From contig SAXG01000060.1 in assembly GCA_012932865.1 (NCBI GenBank), positions 62,001-126,000 on the forward strand: 64,000 nucleotides of DNA, in the 5' to 3' direction. This DNA comes from Amylostereum areolatum. Its lineage: Eukaryota; Basidiomycota; Agaricomycetes; Russulales; Stereaceae. Each line of letters starts with the position of its first letter. The stretch's first letter is position 1. Positions 1 through 12,920 of the stretch are shown here, one piece after another. The position numbers were made by a program, and so were the translations under genes. The notes under the pieces are model-generated. The model made no database searches and had not been told where the DNA came from. It was given only the letters and a program-made list of their open reading frames with translations.

Positions 1-3000
1 GATGCGACGATAGGCTTTAGGGAGGTTTGGGTCTCGGTATGCCTGTCGCTCTCGCTCTGTGTCTGTTTCGTCAGAGCTGATGCCTTGCGTCCCTACCATG
101 TCCAAAAGTTTGAAGTGACAACTCAGGTTTTCGCTTTCCATGACGACGTCGGTGCGGCGCGTGAGATTCTAACGCGGTCTTCGTTAGGATACGCAGACGG
201 AACCAAGAATAGACGTACTACTCCCTTACGAGTGCTTCTCGCGTCGCGTTTCCTGCGTTCGTCGATAGCTTTGCTCGTCTCCTTCTTTAACTGGTGATAT
301 CTGGTCTTGAAATAGCCCATGTGACGATATATGGTGTCGCTGATGTACCGTTCATCGAGAAAAACCTCCGGAAAATCCGTATTGTTTTTGTATCGGCCCT
401 CTTTAACTTCGTGCAAGAACTCCTTCGCGCAAATCGAAAACGCCTCCAAGTTGAACGCCGAGTCTCGGCGCTGCTCGAAGTCGACTCGAAAATGCAGGTT
501 AGTGATACAAATGCACCCGTCTTCCCCAGCTTCGTACGCTGCTATTTCCTCTTTTGAGAGGGGGCGTGGAATCGTCAACAAAGCGTTGCTGGACTTCAGA
601 TTGAACATTGTGAGAATGTGGTGATTGATGGTTTTCTGTCGAAGTAGTTGGCGTGGATCAGGTAGTCTGATCAGAAAGGATGAAGATAAACGACGCACTC
701 CGAATTGGTTGTGCTTCGGGTGGTTCTTGTACTGATCCTTCGGTTCCTTTTTCTTCTCATCTGAGTTGTCCTCTTCATCTGCCAAAGAACCATCTTCAGG
801 CTTGTCACGACGACGTCGATCTGGTTGTTTCTTCTCCAAGTGAGTTACTGATCCCGCTATCTTGGCAACTTCTCCCCGCATCTTCGCCTTTTCCGCAGCA
901 TCCTGTCTTTTGAATTCCTCGAAGTTATCATGGACGCGCTGAAACCCGTTCATAAGGGCGCTCAAGACCTCGTCCTTAGTTGCTTGTGCTGGCTCTGGGG
1001 CTTTAGAGTTGCTAGAGGAAGCCGTTTTCCCGAGAGAAGCCGGAGCTGCATCGTTTGGATTCAGGCCTGCTTTGGAAGTGCTTGCTATGCCCGGATTTCC
1101 AAAGGCTGCTTTCTGTCGGAGGGAAAAGTACTTTAGCGGAGGTAAATCAGTCTTCCGCAAAGTGACCATTTTTACCTGCGACAGCGAGGGATAATTTAGA
1201 GGGCTCGGGGACAGGCCCGTCGACAGCGCCGTTTTTCCTTTTCCCAAGTCCTGCTGTAGGCGAGATGATATCAAAGAGGGCAGGCCATGCTTCCCTGATC
1301 TACTACTGACCTGCGGCAGCGTTGCATCTGGGGATGCATGTCGTATTGGGGCTTTGCCTTTGTCAACGGACTGCTGTGTTTAATACGTCAAGACAGAACC
1401 GACATTATTGCGGAGTCTGCCTACATGGAGAGCTCCTGGCTTCTGAGCGTTTGCACTTGCGGGTCGCGTAGGTTCTGACTATCAAAGGAGATACGTGAAT
1501 GAGGATGGAATGCACTTCGGCACTTGATACCATACCTGCGGAATGGACGACGGTTGCCCCGTGCTCGGAAGGCCCACTGCCGTGCTCTTGTCCTGTGGAT
1601 TCAGACCCGTAACGTCCGATGGTGTTTGCAGTAAAAGCTAGGTAAACTGTCTGACCATGGACACCCTGCTTCGGATCGAAGAGACTTACATCTTTTCGGC
1701 GCTTGAGGGCTTCCGAGAGAGGGACTTTCGAGTCTTTGAGAAATTCAAAACCAGCTATCGTTATGCTATCGGTCTGAGAAGAGATAACTGGTCAGAGGGT
1801 ATCGCCACAAGTAAAGTTACGAACTGAGTCAGTTTCCGGGGGGGGAGTCGTCTTTGGAGAAGGATTTATCCAGTGGTAAACCCCGTTACGACAGAGACAC
1901 CGTAGATTTCAGAGCAGCCATACCTTTGGGGATGGTGGACCTGGAGTCTTCGCAGTGTCTGTTGCTTGGTTTGATTGCTGAGAAACAGGTGGCTCCTGGT
2001 TCGTATACAATCAAGAGATGCCGATCGTTCGCAGGATATAAGACTCACGGGACGTCCAGCTTCGTGCATCGCGATATCTTGTTCGGGGACCGGTTGAATC
2101 GCAAATTCTTGTTCTGGAGCCACTGGAGCCGTTGGCTAGCACGTGTTAACAGTCAATATTAGTAAACCCGGAGGTTGGCCGTCTCGCGTCTGGGTAGATA
2201 TACCAAGACCTACGTTTGGTGGAGTATGGCCGGCAGATGCTGTAATGCCTTGGGTGAAATCCGCAGGAGGCGTATCGTATTCAGGCGAAAACTGGGTCCA
2301 TGGTCAATCCAACAGAAAGAAAGAAATATACAGAGTAGGAAGTGGCCGTTGATGAACTAAGGTAGTGACAATCATAATGGAGGGACGTACCGGCACAGCT
2401 TGGTCATAATAACGCGGGGCGTCAGGGTTTCGACCTGCGATCAGGGGTATATTCTGGGAAAAGGATCAACTTCGAGAGTAACGTCACCAGCAAAATAGCA
2501 CTGACACCTCGGCCCCGTGTAGTTTGCGGAGGCTGCATGACCATCGGCCGGTCCTGCGCCTTGGATTAGCACATCGAACGGCAGAGAAAGAAGGGCACGA
2601 GGATGCAACAACCCGTCATACATTGTCGAACTGGGGATGAAGATAGTACTGGTCGTGCGCTTCGTCGGGAGGTTGGTAGTTCGCCTGGAAAATATGTGAA
2701 TGGATAACGATGGCTACGGTCCAGCACTCGTACTTGACGCCATTGCTGTATTTGATCGGGGTGCATCTATGGAGTGAACTCGTTAGCACGTCTAGACGTC
2801 CTGTTAAGCATCAAATCATACCTGATGACTGGTAGGCACTAGCGGATAGTGGAAATCTTGAGGGGCCATATACATCATGTCTTGACCGTTATGATACTGA
2901 GAAAAACCTGGAGCATAATGAGGATCAGGAGGGGGAACGCCCGGGCCATAGAGCGGTGTCCCTGGCGGCGGAATATGGAAGGCTTGTTGCATTGGCTGTG

Positions 3001-3589
3001 AAATAACAGGTTAAGCAGATAGCGACGTCAGGGTAGAGAGATGCCGAGATACGTTGAATAGACCACTGCCTGGGTCACGTCGCATGCCCTGACCATCAGA
3101 CCAGCCGTAGCTATAACCAGATCCCCGGTGTAGTCCCTGAGATGTGGAGGTAAGTGTTCGCTTAGCAAAAATCCGACGCTACTGACTGAGCCGGACGGTA
3201 TAGCATTATTTCGAGCAATAGGACGCGGTAGCAGTCGCCTCGATGGCTACATTGCGTCGACGAGAGGGTTAATCCGCATAGATACCATAGAAAAGGAGTT
3301 AGGGTTACCGTCCGGGTTGATGATAAACCTCTCATAACGCGAGACGTCGGCCGTACAGGAGTCACTTGTTCGCCGTCCTCTTCATCATCCGAATATTGCA
3401 AGCGTCGTCTCGTTCTCTGTTCAATGTCCTACCACGACGAGGTTAGCTTTCACAAAAGATCACTGTCAGACACAAATATACTTCATTGACATTGCTATAG
3501 CCAGGCATGTTCGGCCCGGGGCTTGCATGATGTCCCCCAGCGTGCCGCTTTGCTTTCGGTTGGCCTTTGTCGTCAATAGTTGCGTTCAT
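1..3589 (-). CDS. Intron-rich lineage-type hypothetical protein, 3' end cut by window edge
   Basis: I do not recognise a named domain. Reading from an ATG at 3589, small exons join by GT-AG introns into one coherent chain. It starts with a basic stretch (MNATIDDKGQPKAKRH), followed by an acidic patch (YSDDEEDGEQ) and a long Pro/Gln/Tyr-rich disordered part (exons near 3120, 2990, 2690, 2440, 2250, 2110 and 1980). A more ordered C-terminal part at about 1130-160 holds a charged coiled-coil-like stretch and the block DFEQRRDSAFNLEAF. The open stretch 123-1274 still contains introns, for example 1132-1194. A phase-0 intron near position 180-240 leads into a final exon with SSDETDTERERQ that runs off the window. 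The right-edge gene at 62510-63838 has the same C-terminal block, the same phase-0 intron position and a matching ETDTE motif, so the two are paralogues. Function is unknown; a transposon-associated origin is possible. Confidence 0.7.
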
Positions 3590-4153
3590 GAGACCTCCGG
3601 GAGTAACGAATTTCGGTAAGGAGATGGATTAGGTATCGAACCGATGTGAAAGTGGAAGCGCGGAGGAGCGGAAGCGTGGAAGAATGGCACCGTGTGGCCA
3701 GGAGAGAGAGTATATGTATGACCGCCGAGTGCGAGGCACCAAGTGGATCAGCATGAAAGGAAGACGCCACTCTATGCTGCCGGCCGCGGCCAGTAGGGAC
3801 ATGTTCATTAGCGATTCAAGGAACTTGAAGCTAAGATACTACTTACGACTCCGAGTGAAGTTGTCGTCGTCATTCAGGGGAACGGGGACCCAGAGTCCGA
3901 GCTGCGTAAACGTCTCCTAATAACGCACGCTTTGCTTGTGTGTGCTTAAGTACGACTCTACCGTAGTACGAGCGTCGAGCTGGTTTCTGACATTGACAAA
4001 CGCGAATTCATCATGGTAAAAGATACAAGAAGATACATCTCCCGCGTCTCACGTGGTCTCTCGCTACGTCACCAGCGCCGTATCCAATCCTTCCACTTCC
4101 CCGACTCAATCATCCTCCTCTCTCTCGAAACCCAGCTCCCTCGCAAGAACCCT

Positions 4154-4507
4154 TCACGCAATCCTCGCCAACCGATCTCCGCGAAGGACGTTGTACTGAT
4201 AGATCGCCCTGGAAATCAAGATGAGGATAACCAGGCTGGGGATGCCGAAGACGAGGTATGGGTGAATATCCTCCAGTGCGTGCTTGCACTTGTAGCTTTC
4301 GTCCAGCATCGAACAGTACCTGCATATTTCGATGCGGTAGTATGGCTCCAACTCGGGTAAGTTTGTCATCCTTGGGTCAGTGTCAGTGTTATGCATAGGA
4401 CAGCGGAAGTCAGGCTGGCACACGTAATGGTATAGGTCGATAGGTTGGTGTCGATGACGAGAAGCTCGGGAGGTTGGAGATGGCGAAGGCGGATTGCCAG
4501 GAGCCAA
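4154..4507 (-). CDS. Possible small single-span membrane protein
   Basis: An open stretch of 117 codons on the minus strand. It contains two Cys pairs (VCQPDFRCPMH and EICRYCS...YKCKH), which could be a small metal-binding or disulphide module. A hydrophobic segment follows (YLVFGIPSLVILILI), then a basic tail. I do not recognise the family. There is no in-frame ATG at the 5' end, so either an upstream exon exists or translation starts at an internal Met. The cysteine spacing and single membrane segment argue for coding; the short length and low-complexity surroundings argue against. Confidence 0.3.
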   Translation of the reverse strand: MAPGNPPSPSPTSRASRHRHQPIDLYHYVCQPDFRCPMHNTDTDPRMTNLPELEPYYRIEICRYCSMLDESYKCKHALEDIHPYLVFGIPSLVILILISRAIYQYNVLRGDRLARIA

Positions 4508-4662
4508 CCTCGCCCTGGTTGAGGGCTTTTATCCCTCCCGTTACGCCACTCGCAGAAACCCGGGACCAGAACAAAGCATCAGGGTTTGCCTCGCACGCGA
4601 CGACCAACGCGACAAAGGAACTACTGTCCTATATGCTAGGCAGGCGCTCTAGGATCTCCCTT

Positions 4663-4686
4663 CTCCTCCTCCTCCTCCTCCTCCTC
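4663..4686 (+). repeat. (CTC)n microsatellite
   Basis: A perfect CTC triplet run about 60 nt upstream of the MYND gene's first usable ATG. Read on the plus strand it gives a leucine run, which I take as an artefact of the repeat. Confidence 0.9.
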
Positions 4687-4758
4687 ACCGTTCCGGTAAG
4701 TACTATCTGAGAGGTCTCGTCTACATATACTGAATCGTTCTGCAGTCGACTCGTGGAT

Positions 4759-5725
4759 ATGCCTGACAATATCTTCCTCGAAATTACGACGCCCTTTACT
4801 CGTGAAGATTCGTTGTACCACCGGATAATGCTGACATGCCAACGACACCGACAATTATGCGACCAGGAGATATCGCAGTGCTCGAAATGCGGATTATACA
4901 AACGGACGGTGGAGTTGCAATCGTGCTCGGGGTGTAATTCCGTTAAAGTGTGTACTTCTTCCTGGGTTTCGTTTCTCGGCTGACTCGATCGTTTACCAGG
5001 GAAGATACTGTAACATTGTCTGCCAGAAGGCTCACTGGTGAATACCTTTCTATGTCGTGTGTTTCGGACTTGTTCATCCGTCCTCGTCATAAGGTCCGAA
5101 CACAAGGCAATCTGCTTGTCTATACGCGCGGCAGCCCGTGAAGCCCGAACAGTTATCCGCCTAGTCGAACAAGCCCTGATCCTTCCTCAGATCCTCATGG
5201 CTCTCGAGACTATCACCATCGACTTGCTCAGCCTGGTCTCTGTTCCCGACGCCGGGCTGACGAAAGCTGTCAAAGTCGTCTGCGGTCTGACCCACGTCGA
5301 CTGGTGGATCAACGCCGAGCGTACCCTCACCGGCGAAAGTGGCGTTCTTGATGAGGAGTGTTGCCTCACTTTTCTTTCCTTTTCCAGTGTCCCTTTGCAG
5401 ACAGTCCCTGTGACCTGCCGAACCCAGGTTCATCCATTCGGGACTGGTACCCCTATCACGCTATGGTTTGTCGCTGAAGAATTTGGCCCTGTTCATTCTT
5501 CATCCCAATCGCTCCGCGATGTCTCCTTCGCCGTCACCTGGAACGTCTCACCCTCGTCCATGCTTTCCGCCAAGGAGAAATACCTCAACGGTGATACCAA
5601 GCCAACGTATGTGCATCGTTAGTAAGTACTTTTCTCCAGTTTCTCGTACACACCTTGACCGCGGCCTTAGTGGGATGAACCGGTATATCCGCGCTGATGA
5701 CACAAATGTTCTCGGTCTTCGTGCG
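4759..5725 (+). CDS. MYND-type zinc-finger protein (copy 1)
   Basis: Exons join as 4759-4948, then a short exon near 5000-5038 (RYCNIVCQKAHW), then 5095-5609 and a terminal exon from 5671. The N-terminus carries a full MYND C6HC-type finger: CSKCG, CSGC, YCNIVC, HW and HKAIC. MYND fingers bind zinc and usually mediate protein-protein contacts. Next comes a conserved region of about 170 residues of unknown function, with the blocks KVVCGLTHVDWW, EECCLTFLSF, ITLWFVAEE and DVSFAVTW, and then GMNRYIRADDTN. The same architecture and intron positions recur at 14001-14973 and 18078-19068. The ATG at 4759 is the first Met in frame. A splice acceptor at 4745 means part of the 5' leader is spliced and an extra N-terminal exon is possible. 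The last exon after 5725 is unresolved. Confidence 0.75.
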
Positions 5726-5899
5726 GTTAGTCTCACCAGGTACCTCTTGGACTGTCTCCAATTACGGTTTATTTCAGAGACGTTAAGCTACCATTGTAGA
5801 AGGGAACCATCGTGGGCGGGAAGGGATAGTCTGCATTGCAATTGGGCCTGTACTTGGTGTCCGTACTCTTGTTACAAAATTGTTCATTGATATGTACCC

Positions 5900-7700
5900 G
5901 GCCGTCGGCTGCAACGCGTGTGCGGTATCGACTCCGAAACTATGAGCATGAGGGCCGGCCGGGAGCACAGGTCTTGAGCACCGTGCAATCTACGATCGCA
6001 CAGAGCTCGAGGTCGGTACCTGAACTCGAAAAATGGCCTCTTCGTCGCAGAACAGGGCATCCTAATACATGTTTAGCACATCAAGAACGCGTCTCGACCG
6101 TTTGGTATCAATAATAACACGCGGGCAAGGTCTGACACGATTTGGATCAATTTTCGTCCTTCTCAAACGTTCTCGCATCTATCTGCCGCCGTGCTATCTT
6201 TCTATCTGCACGACGCGGCACTGCGCCCAGCGAGGGACTTTCCACTGGGCCATCTATCTATTTATCTCCCATGTTCCTTTCGCGGCCGTCACGTCGGGAC
6301 ATGCGGATGGTGGTGAGTTCTTCGTCTTTGCGCTGGTCTATACGCGACGCAATACGTCTATTCGTATAATGTAGTGTCTTTCCCCCTGCCGCGAGACTCA
6401 GTACCCAGGCTCGACTTCAGGGCTGCACGACGTCCGCAGTGCCTTCCAGCTCGTTATCTGGTGCGTATCTTATGTCCTCGACGTGTTTCGTCTGCTGATG
6501 TATTTTCCTTTCTCTCTTTTTCTCTTCCCGTCCGTGTGCAGCCTCTTGTTCTCCTCGACTTGACCTTGCGACGTCAGGACGTTGTGACCAGTTTCCACTT
6601 TCCGTCCGCACTTATCAGCCCCCGTCGCTCAGCGGAACGGCGACCCTTCCCCTCCACCTTTGCGGGATTCTGTCCGTTGATCCTCGTCCGATGGGGGGAT
6701 AGAAGGCGTAAAAGGCAAGAGGATGACGGGGAGAGTGTCGCAGAAACACAGCTGATTCCTCCAATCTGTGGACAAGGAACGCCCCATACTATTCGCCTTA
6801 AACTATGGTCTGGCATCGCTCGGTATTAAATACCATTCTTTCCTCCCTATTCTACGCTCATCTATCGCAACAACGCGTGCACGTCCGAACCTGTAACGGA
6901 GTCGGTAAACACTGTCTTCCTCTCTACACCCAGTATCCCCCAGGACGATGGCGCGTCAACGTACAAGAAATACCGCGTACCACGCACAGAGCGTCCCCTC
7001 ACAGCGGGGCTAAAATCTCGACACCATGGTATTCGTAGAGATGTCAGTGTGCGTCCGCAGCAGCGTAGGCTGGGATAATTCAGGCGAGTACACTCTCATC
7101 TTGAAAACGCAAAAATCTCACCCCGCTATACACAGAGATGTGACCTCAATGTCATACGAATGCAAGGCCCTGAGTTCACACTATGTGCGCGGGGCAGACC
7201 GCAAAATAACCTCCGCGCGGCGCCCATCATACACACAAGACTAGCTACAGGCGGCGGGAAGGACGTAGCTTTGGGAAAGGGTTTATAGCAGGGCAGGGGG
7301 CTTGCCCCGCACATAATTATGCACTATCGATTGGTTTGTAGCACATTGTGCGCCTCTGTAAACTGCGACTAGACTATCTACTGTATCCTACATACCGGAA
7401 AGGGAGCCGATCTTGCCATGTTCGTCCTCTGCAAGGTTTATACAGACAACCCGCCAATTCTCTGACATTTACGAGGTAGTCGACAAGGACGGGCGGATAG
7501 ACGTGGTATATTCCGTGCAACCATGATCACACATTCTGTACAGATACATGAACCTCTGGAAGTGCACCCCTGTCAATCTCCAGAAACTCCAATGCGACTT
7601 TCCGTGCCCATGATTTCGCTGCCCGCCCCTGCTCCAAACCGCACTGTTGTAGAGATTTCATCATAAAAACAAAATAAGACCACACGATTTCGCAGAAGGA
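5900..7700. other. No gene recognised
   Basis: About 1.8 kb with only short overlapping open stretches in all frames. I found no chain of exons with protein sense, no repeat and no transposon remnant that I can support. Confidence 0.5.
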
Positions 7701-7739
7701 CGTCTAAAGGGTGATTATCAATGGGGTCCAAAACCTATA

Positions 7740-9360
7740 TCAGACACCGTCACGTACCAAAAACGAAAAAGGCACTTCGACCCAAGGGGAACCTCGGAAT
7801 ACGTAGAGAAGGAAGCACCCAGCCAAGACAGTCCCGAAGCCGAGCCAGTGAAGGAGCCTTCCCGCGTTGTTATCAAGGACTTGGGCGGTATCTTGTGAAA
7901 GCCACATCTGAAGTAGTAAGATGAGCAGAAACAGATACTCGACGGCTGATGTCATACCAATCGGGTCCAGGCCTTGATAATCATGCTTTCCCTATGCGCC
8001 GTTTCTATATATGTTTTAGACACAAGTCGACGACGGGCTTCACGAGTGTACTTACTGACGGACGCCCGCCAAAGCACTACACGGGTCTTCTCGCCCTTGA
8101 ACGCGTTACCAGTGGCGATCAGGCTATACTTGTTCGTCTCCGTGGACTAGAAGGACCATCAAAAGAGTCACTGTACTGAGGGAAAGTTGTCGGAATACGT
8201 ACTGCAACGGTTTGTATGATATCGCCTACAACGGTGTCAGTCGAGGGCGATGCGGTACATTATGATGCAAGCCTACCGCTGTGGCCCAAAGTTTGGTGGT
8301 GCCTTCCAGAGATTGCGTCCCACACGTATACTTCACCAGCCGGCGAGCCGGAAACAACTTTTTTGTCGCCGTCGAGGTAAGCGGCCGTCACAGGGTGGTT
8401 TTCTTTCGGGTCGGTCTCGCAAAAAAATGATTGTAGGGGGGTGGACTGCGCCAAGCGGAAGAGTCGGATGAGGCCTCCGGCATGGGAGACTAGGATAGTT
8501 TTGCCATCACGAGAAAGAGTTGTCGATGCACTGCCAAATTGGAGGGGTTAACAGAAGGAAACATAAGGATACGAGGTTGTATACATAGGCATGATGAATT
8601 GCTCCGGGTCCATCCGCCACAACGCTGTTTCGGTCATCACGTCCCAGCATCTAAAGCGAACCACATGAGTATACAGTGCCCTGATATAGTATCTTTGTAG
8701 ATGATGACGCACGTCAACCCGTGAAAAGCATATGCCACGATCACCTTGTTGGCGTCGCCTAAGAAATGAAGGGACCGAAGGATGCGGTCTTGATTGAGGG
8801 ACTTCGGCGAAGGGAGTTGAATAAAGGCCGCATATCTCTCTAAGAGTGATAATATCAGTAACAGCCCGCTCACGAGGTCTTGAAGCATGAACCCTCACTG
8901 TCGACAACTTCTTTAGCCACATGAACATTGGAGTCTATGCCGACGGCCATCGTGCCGGCCTCTTGGTCGATGTCGATACAGTCCACGTAGCCAGTAAGTC
9001 CAGGTAGAGCGGGCATACATTTGTCGGTCTATCAGAAAGGATGTGAGCTATCATTGGCGTGAAGCCCAGAGAACGTTTGCAGCATACCAGTAGGTCGTAC
9101 AAGGTGACGCCAGTCTGGGACCCGCATATTAAGAAACGTGAACGGTGCGGATGCCATATCAAGGACGTTACAGGGCTCTTGACTTTGAAGCTGCGGTGGC
9201 GTAGTCCCTTCGCGAGACTCCAGAGCACAACAGAACCTTCGTCGCTGCCGCTTGCTAGAAGGTCTGCCTTCGATGAAAATGCTAAACAAGTTACGCTATC
9301 GGAATGACCGCCCTCGAGATTGTAAACGCGCTCGTGGGGTGTAATTTCAAGTGGTTTCAT
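7740..9360 (-). CDS. WD40-repeat protein with C-terminal membrane anchor (copy 1)
   Basis: Starts at the ATG at 9360. The first exon (about 9360-9090) holds two WD40-like units, with GHSDSVTCLAFSSKADLLASG and GSVVLW, then a GSQTGVTLYDLL blade edge. Later exons give DCIDIDQEAGTMAVGID (near 8970), a middle unit (near 8790), CWDVMTE (near 8640) and a good WD repeat SGSPAGEVYVWDAISG (near 8310). The last exon ends in a hydrophobic helix (about 7850-7780: FGTVLAGCFLLYVF) with a basic flank, predicting a tail-anchored propeller. Repeats of this kind form beta-propellers that act as scaffolds; the partner is unknown. The gene diverges from the Ulp1 gene with only about 0.2 kb between them. The gene at 35280-36821 has the same design. 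Confidence 0.65.
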
Positions 9361-9568
9361 GATGGAGTCTGCCTTGATGATGAGTGAGTGAACGAAGAGC
9401 AAGACAAAGACTTGGTACTCAATACTCAGTACTCAGTGGCGGCGGTCGCTACCAAGTTCTTAATTCATATTATTTAACCTCGCTTATTAGGTAATCTATC
9501 CATCTAGGCAAGTCTGAAGCTTGAGCTTGAGCTCTATCTTGAACGTTTGAACAACGTTTGAACGTCGA

Positions 9569-11585
9569 ATGTATTCAACGCGTGGCCTTAGTTACTACCC
9601 GTTTCATCATAGAAAGTCTTCCGAGAAATCTATCCATACTTCCTCTTCGCTACTGGATTGTCTCTGATGGTTCTCCTTGCGAGCATGGCACACTGAACTG
9701 GAACCCTCGTACTCGATGCCTGTCAGTGGCGGATGCGGTTGGACGTTCGAAGTTGCTTGTCGGAACTCATTCGCCACTCCTAGAGTCAGTTGAAGCCCTG
9801 GACTTCGATGTGAGTGCTTCAGATCTCGAAGACGGGGTTTGCTCATTCCGCACACGTCCCCAGGTAGCTTTCAAGGGTGCCCCGATAGTCCGTTTAGTAC
9901 TCATTGAAGAACAATACCTCCCGAAAGGTTCGAAGGTCGCTCAGCAGATGACCGGTACGGCTTTGGCTTACTATAGAACCTGTTCTCTCACTGATGTCTG
10001 CTCTCCACCCAGAACTCTTGACGAATATTACATTGGGAAGCGCTCTTACTTTGGCCTTTGACCCATCACATGAGCTCTGGGATGAAAGCTTGTATTCAAA
10101 GCTCGTGCGGACTCTTCTCAGTTCCAGTAGCGAGATGGTTCTCCTAACGCAAGCCTTTCCCGCGACGTCAGACATCGATATTACTGAGTGATTTTCAGGA
10201 CTCGGGCCGCCTCAACCCTATACGAGAGGCTATTTAATGCTCAGCCGCTGTGCTACAGTGCAAGTCGTTCTCGCAGTCTCTCCCAAGAGGAAGAAAAACA
10301 AGGCGGCAGCTTGCCTCAAGCCCCCCCGGGGGATACGTAAGTGCACGTTGTATGTGATCTCTGCCTTTGTCAACTGTTTTCACAGGACTTTGACGAACTC
10401 TGCCGACTTAACAATGCCACCTGAGATTCACGTCGAGCCAGAGGATTTGAAGTGCGTACCCGATCATTGAAGAGCTCCTTCCCTGATGTCTACGATTCAG
10501 AACCATTTTATCGGGATTTCCCTGTGGAGAACTAGAGCGGAGTCTGCGGCTTCTCCGGCCAGGACGATATCTAAACGATGCTCTCGTGAACTTTGGATTA
10601 AGGTGGTCTTTGAAGACTCCCCTGTCGATAGATTACTCACTTAGAACTCAGCCTCATGCTCGCGGAACTGCGCAGCCTTAAACCTGGCATTGCGGAAGAA
10701 ATTTATGTCTTTGAGACTTTCTTCTTTGCGAAGTTATATCTGGCGAGGTAAGATCGAATATGATATATGAAGCTTTTCGCTGTCATAACCTAATCCGAAA
10801 CACTCAGTCAGGATCGAGACTACGAAGGCGTTCAGCGATGGAATGTAAAATGTGACCTATTCAAAAAGAACTACGTCCTTGTCCCGATTCACGATCACGT
10901 CCGGTACGTCTCATATAGTAGGACCGTCTATTACAACTCACGCACTTCTGTAGTTTGCACTGGTATCTAGCCATCATTCTCCGTCCTGGACGTATTATCC
11001 GAATTTATGACAAGAAAACCCCTTCGAATGCGCCAAGCGAGGCAGGGTGAGTGCGATGCGACTGGGATCTATTCAATGACTGACAGAACTTTTGTAGATG
11101 TAAAATTTTCATCCTGGATTCCCTTGGATTTCATCACCAGCAGGAGGCAAGGAAGCTTGGTGAGTACCTGCGAAGGATGGCCTGCCAGAAGAAGAAGGTG
11201 CCTTGGGTCAACACGGCTGCTCCGGACACCGTGACCGTGCCTGTGCGTCATCTGGTTCCTACTGTCGCACCTCCGTCAGTCTGACCGAGACCTAGGTCCC
11301 GCGCCAGCCCAACAACGTCGATTGCGGCATTTACTTATTACACTTCGCCAGAACCTTTGTGTTCAGACCAGCGACCTCAGCTGAGGCTCTCGAGGTAGAG
11401 TGATCGACATACGGACTTCCGGCTGGTATATTGACTGGACTCGATATCAGAACCCTGCCCCCAATGGTACCAGCACAGATTACTGGAAACACCCCGACGA
11501 TCTGCGTTCGCAGATGGCTTCGACGTTCACAGCTATCGTAAACGGGTCCGCACCTCGGAGCGACGAGGTCGACGCAACAAGTTGA
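9569..11585 (+). CDS. Ulp1-type (C48) cysteine protease domain protein
   Basis: The C-terminal half is a C48/Ulp1 protease fold spread over several small exons. RYLNDALVNFG (about 10560) opens it and FETFFFAKLYLAR (about 10720) follows. Then come LHWYLAII with the catalytic His at 10958-10960, FILDSLG with Asp at 11117-11119, and VPRQPNNVDCG with Gln at 11305-11307 and the nucleophile Cys at 11323-11325. All four canonical residues are present, so activity on SUMO- or ubiquitin-like conjugates is plausible. The protein ends at TGA 11583-11585. The 5' part (9569-10440) contains good coding stretches of unknown family (for example LLTNITLGSALTLAF), but exon joins there are uncertain. One apparent intron would be only 32 nt, so this part may be a separate gene. 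Nothing links it directly to a transposon. Confidence 0.65.
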
Positions 11586-11599
11586 TGGAGATGTCGAGA

Positions 11600-12450
11600 C
11601 TTGGACTCAGCTAGCCCTACAGCAGACGAGAAATCTGGTTTTAAACTTCAGTTTTCCAGGTTGTTTCTTATTTTTGTGCTGTCCATCGCTTTCCGATTGT
11701 CCAATGTTACAACCATTAACAAGCGAGTCTTTGACGGGGGGATGGAGAGACCAGCGAGCGATAGAAAGGCGACTAAAGGGTTGCACCACTATTCTCAACC
11801 AATAAGTGCACGGACAATACCAAGGAGAGCCAGAGGAAGGATTTGATTCAGTGATCCCGCAATCCCATCAATATTCGTCGATCGCCAAATTCCAGGTTAC
11901 GATACGGGATGAGCTTCGACGCCTGAATTACATTGATGTTTTGCACGAGTCAGCCATCGTCCGGTCCAGTCCAGCCAGCCAGCCAACCAACCAACCAACC
12001 AACCAACCAACCAACTAACTAACTAACTAGCCGACCGACTTGACGTCGGAATCGATCCTCGCATCCCTTCATCTCGTTCAACCACATGTGCTCCTCCTTC
12101 CCACTCTATCAGTGTCAGAATCCCCGCCTAATGATCCCATTCTCACACAGCCACCTTCCTTTGCTGTGAAACAGTCTCCCATCTAGGCGTGCACTCGTCC
12201 ACATCGAACACTCAAATGCGTCCAGGCGGCCCTAGACTGCCAGTGCCCACATGGAGAGCCACTCCGGCAAAGAGGAGAGCTATGCGTGATGTTTGGTGCG
12301 AAATAAGAGAGTATGAACTGATGAACTGACCTTCTAACGGCTGAGCAATACGAAAACGCTCTGAGAGCTTGGTCCCGAGTACCAACTTTTTTGGCATGTT
12401 GATCGCCGCTAGAGACGGGGTGACGTTCATACCACAGCTTGCGATCACAA
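11600..12450. other. No gene recognised, contains a microsatellite
   Basis: Downstream of the protease gene I see only short open stretches and the AACC-type repeat listed separately. Confidence 0.5.
11971..12029 (+). repeat. (CCAA)n/(CTAA)n microsatellite
   Basis: About 59 nt of tetranucleotide repeat that shifts from CCAG through CCAA to CTAA units, a typical slippage tract. Confidence 0.9.
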
Positions 12451-12570
12451 TCTCCTGACTATGCACGGAACGCACAAGAATTTTTATCCGCGGCTGAATC
12501 GTCAGGTATGGAACCAGGGTAAGCGATCCTGTATGCGTCATGTTTGGAAGGCTGGATGTAGAACACAATG

Positions 12571-12920
12571 TCAGCTAAGCCTAGAAAGGCATTCGAAAGC
12601 GACGATCCGCACCCTTGCAAGCTCGTTAAGAGCCCTATTCGCCTGAGTTGCCGATAGATTAGACGATGTCGATTCCCGGGAGAGGCGTTGACCCCCGAGC
12701 AAGTTGTCAATGAACGACCTGATGAGGAAGGCCACGTAATTTGAAGAGGGGAGGAAAGAGATACCCTCCCGTAGATCGATATCGGGAGCAGGGCATTGAA
12801 GCTGCAAATCCAGTGAATTAGTGAGATAACGGTCGAGCAGGAGCACACACTTACAAGGCAAGCGATGAGGGCCAGCCGCCAGTCAGTCAGTACGGATCGA
12901 CCTGCGACATCTGGTCCGGA
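12571..12920 (-). CDS. Possible exon pair of an unrecognised protein
   Basis: An upstream exon (DWRLALIACL, near 12885-12855) ends at GTAAGT. After a 50-nt intron it joins in frame to a 70-codon exon (PAPDIDLREGISFLPSSNYV...ARVRIVAFECLSRLS) that ends at 12571. The join is in phase and the composition is protein-like. No start was found upstream and I recognise no family. It may be a gene fragment. Confidence 0.3.

Noticed and set aside
123..1274. A single uninterrupted 383-codon protein
   Set aside because: It contains clear GT-AG introns (for example 1132-1194), and a donor near 240 leads on to the left edge. The real gene is spliced and longer.
4474..4710. A leucine-rich signal-peptide-like protein
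   Set aside because: The leucine run is just the (CTC)n repeat.
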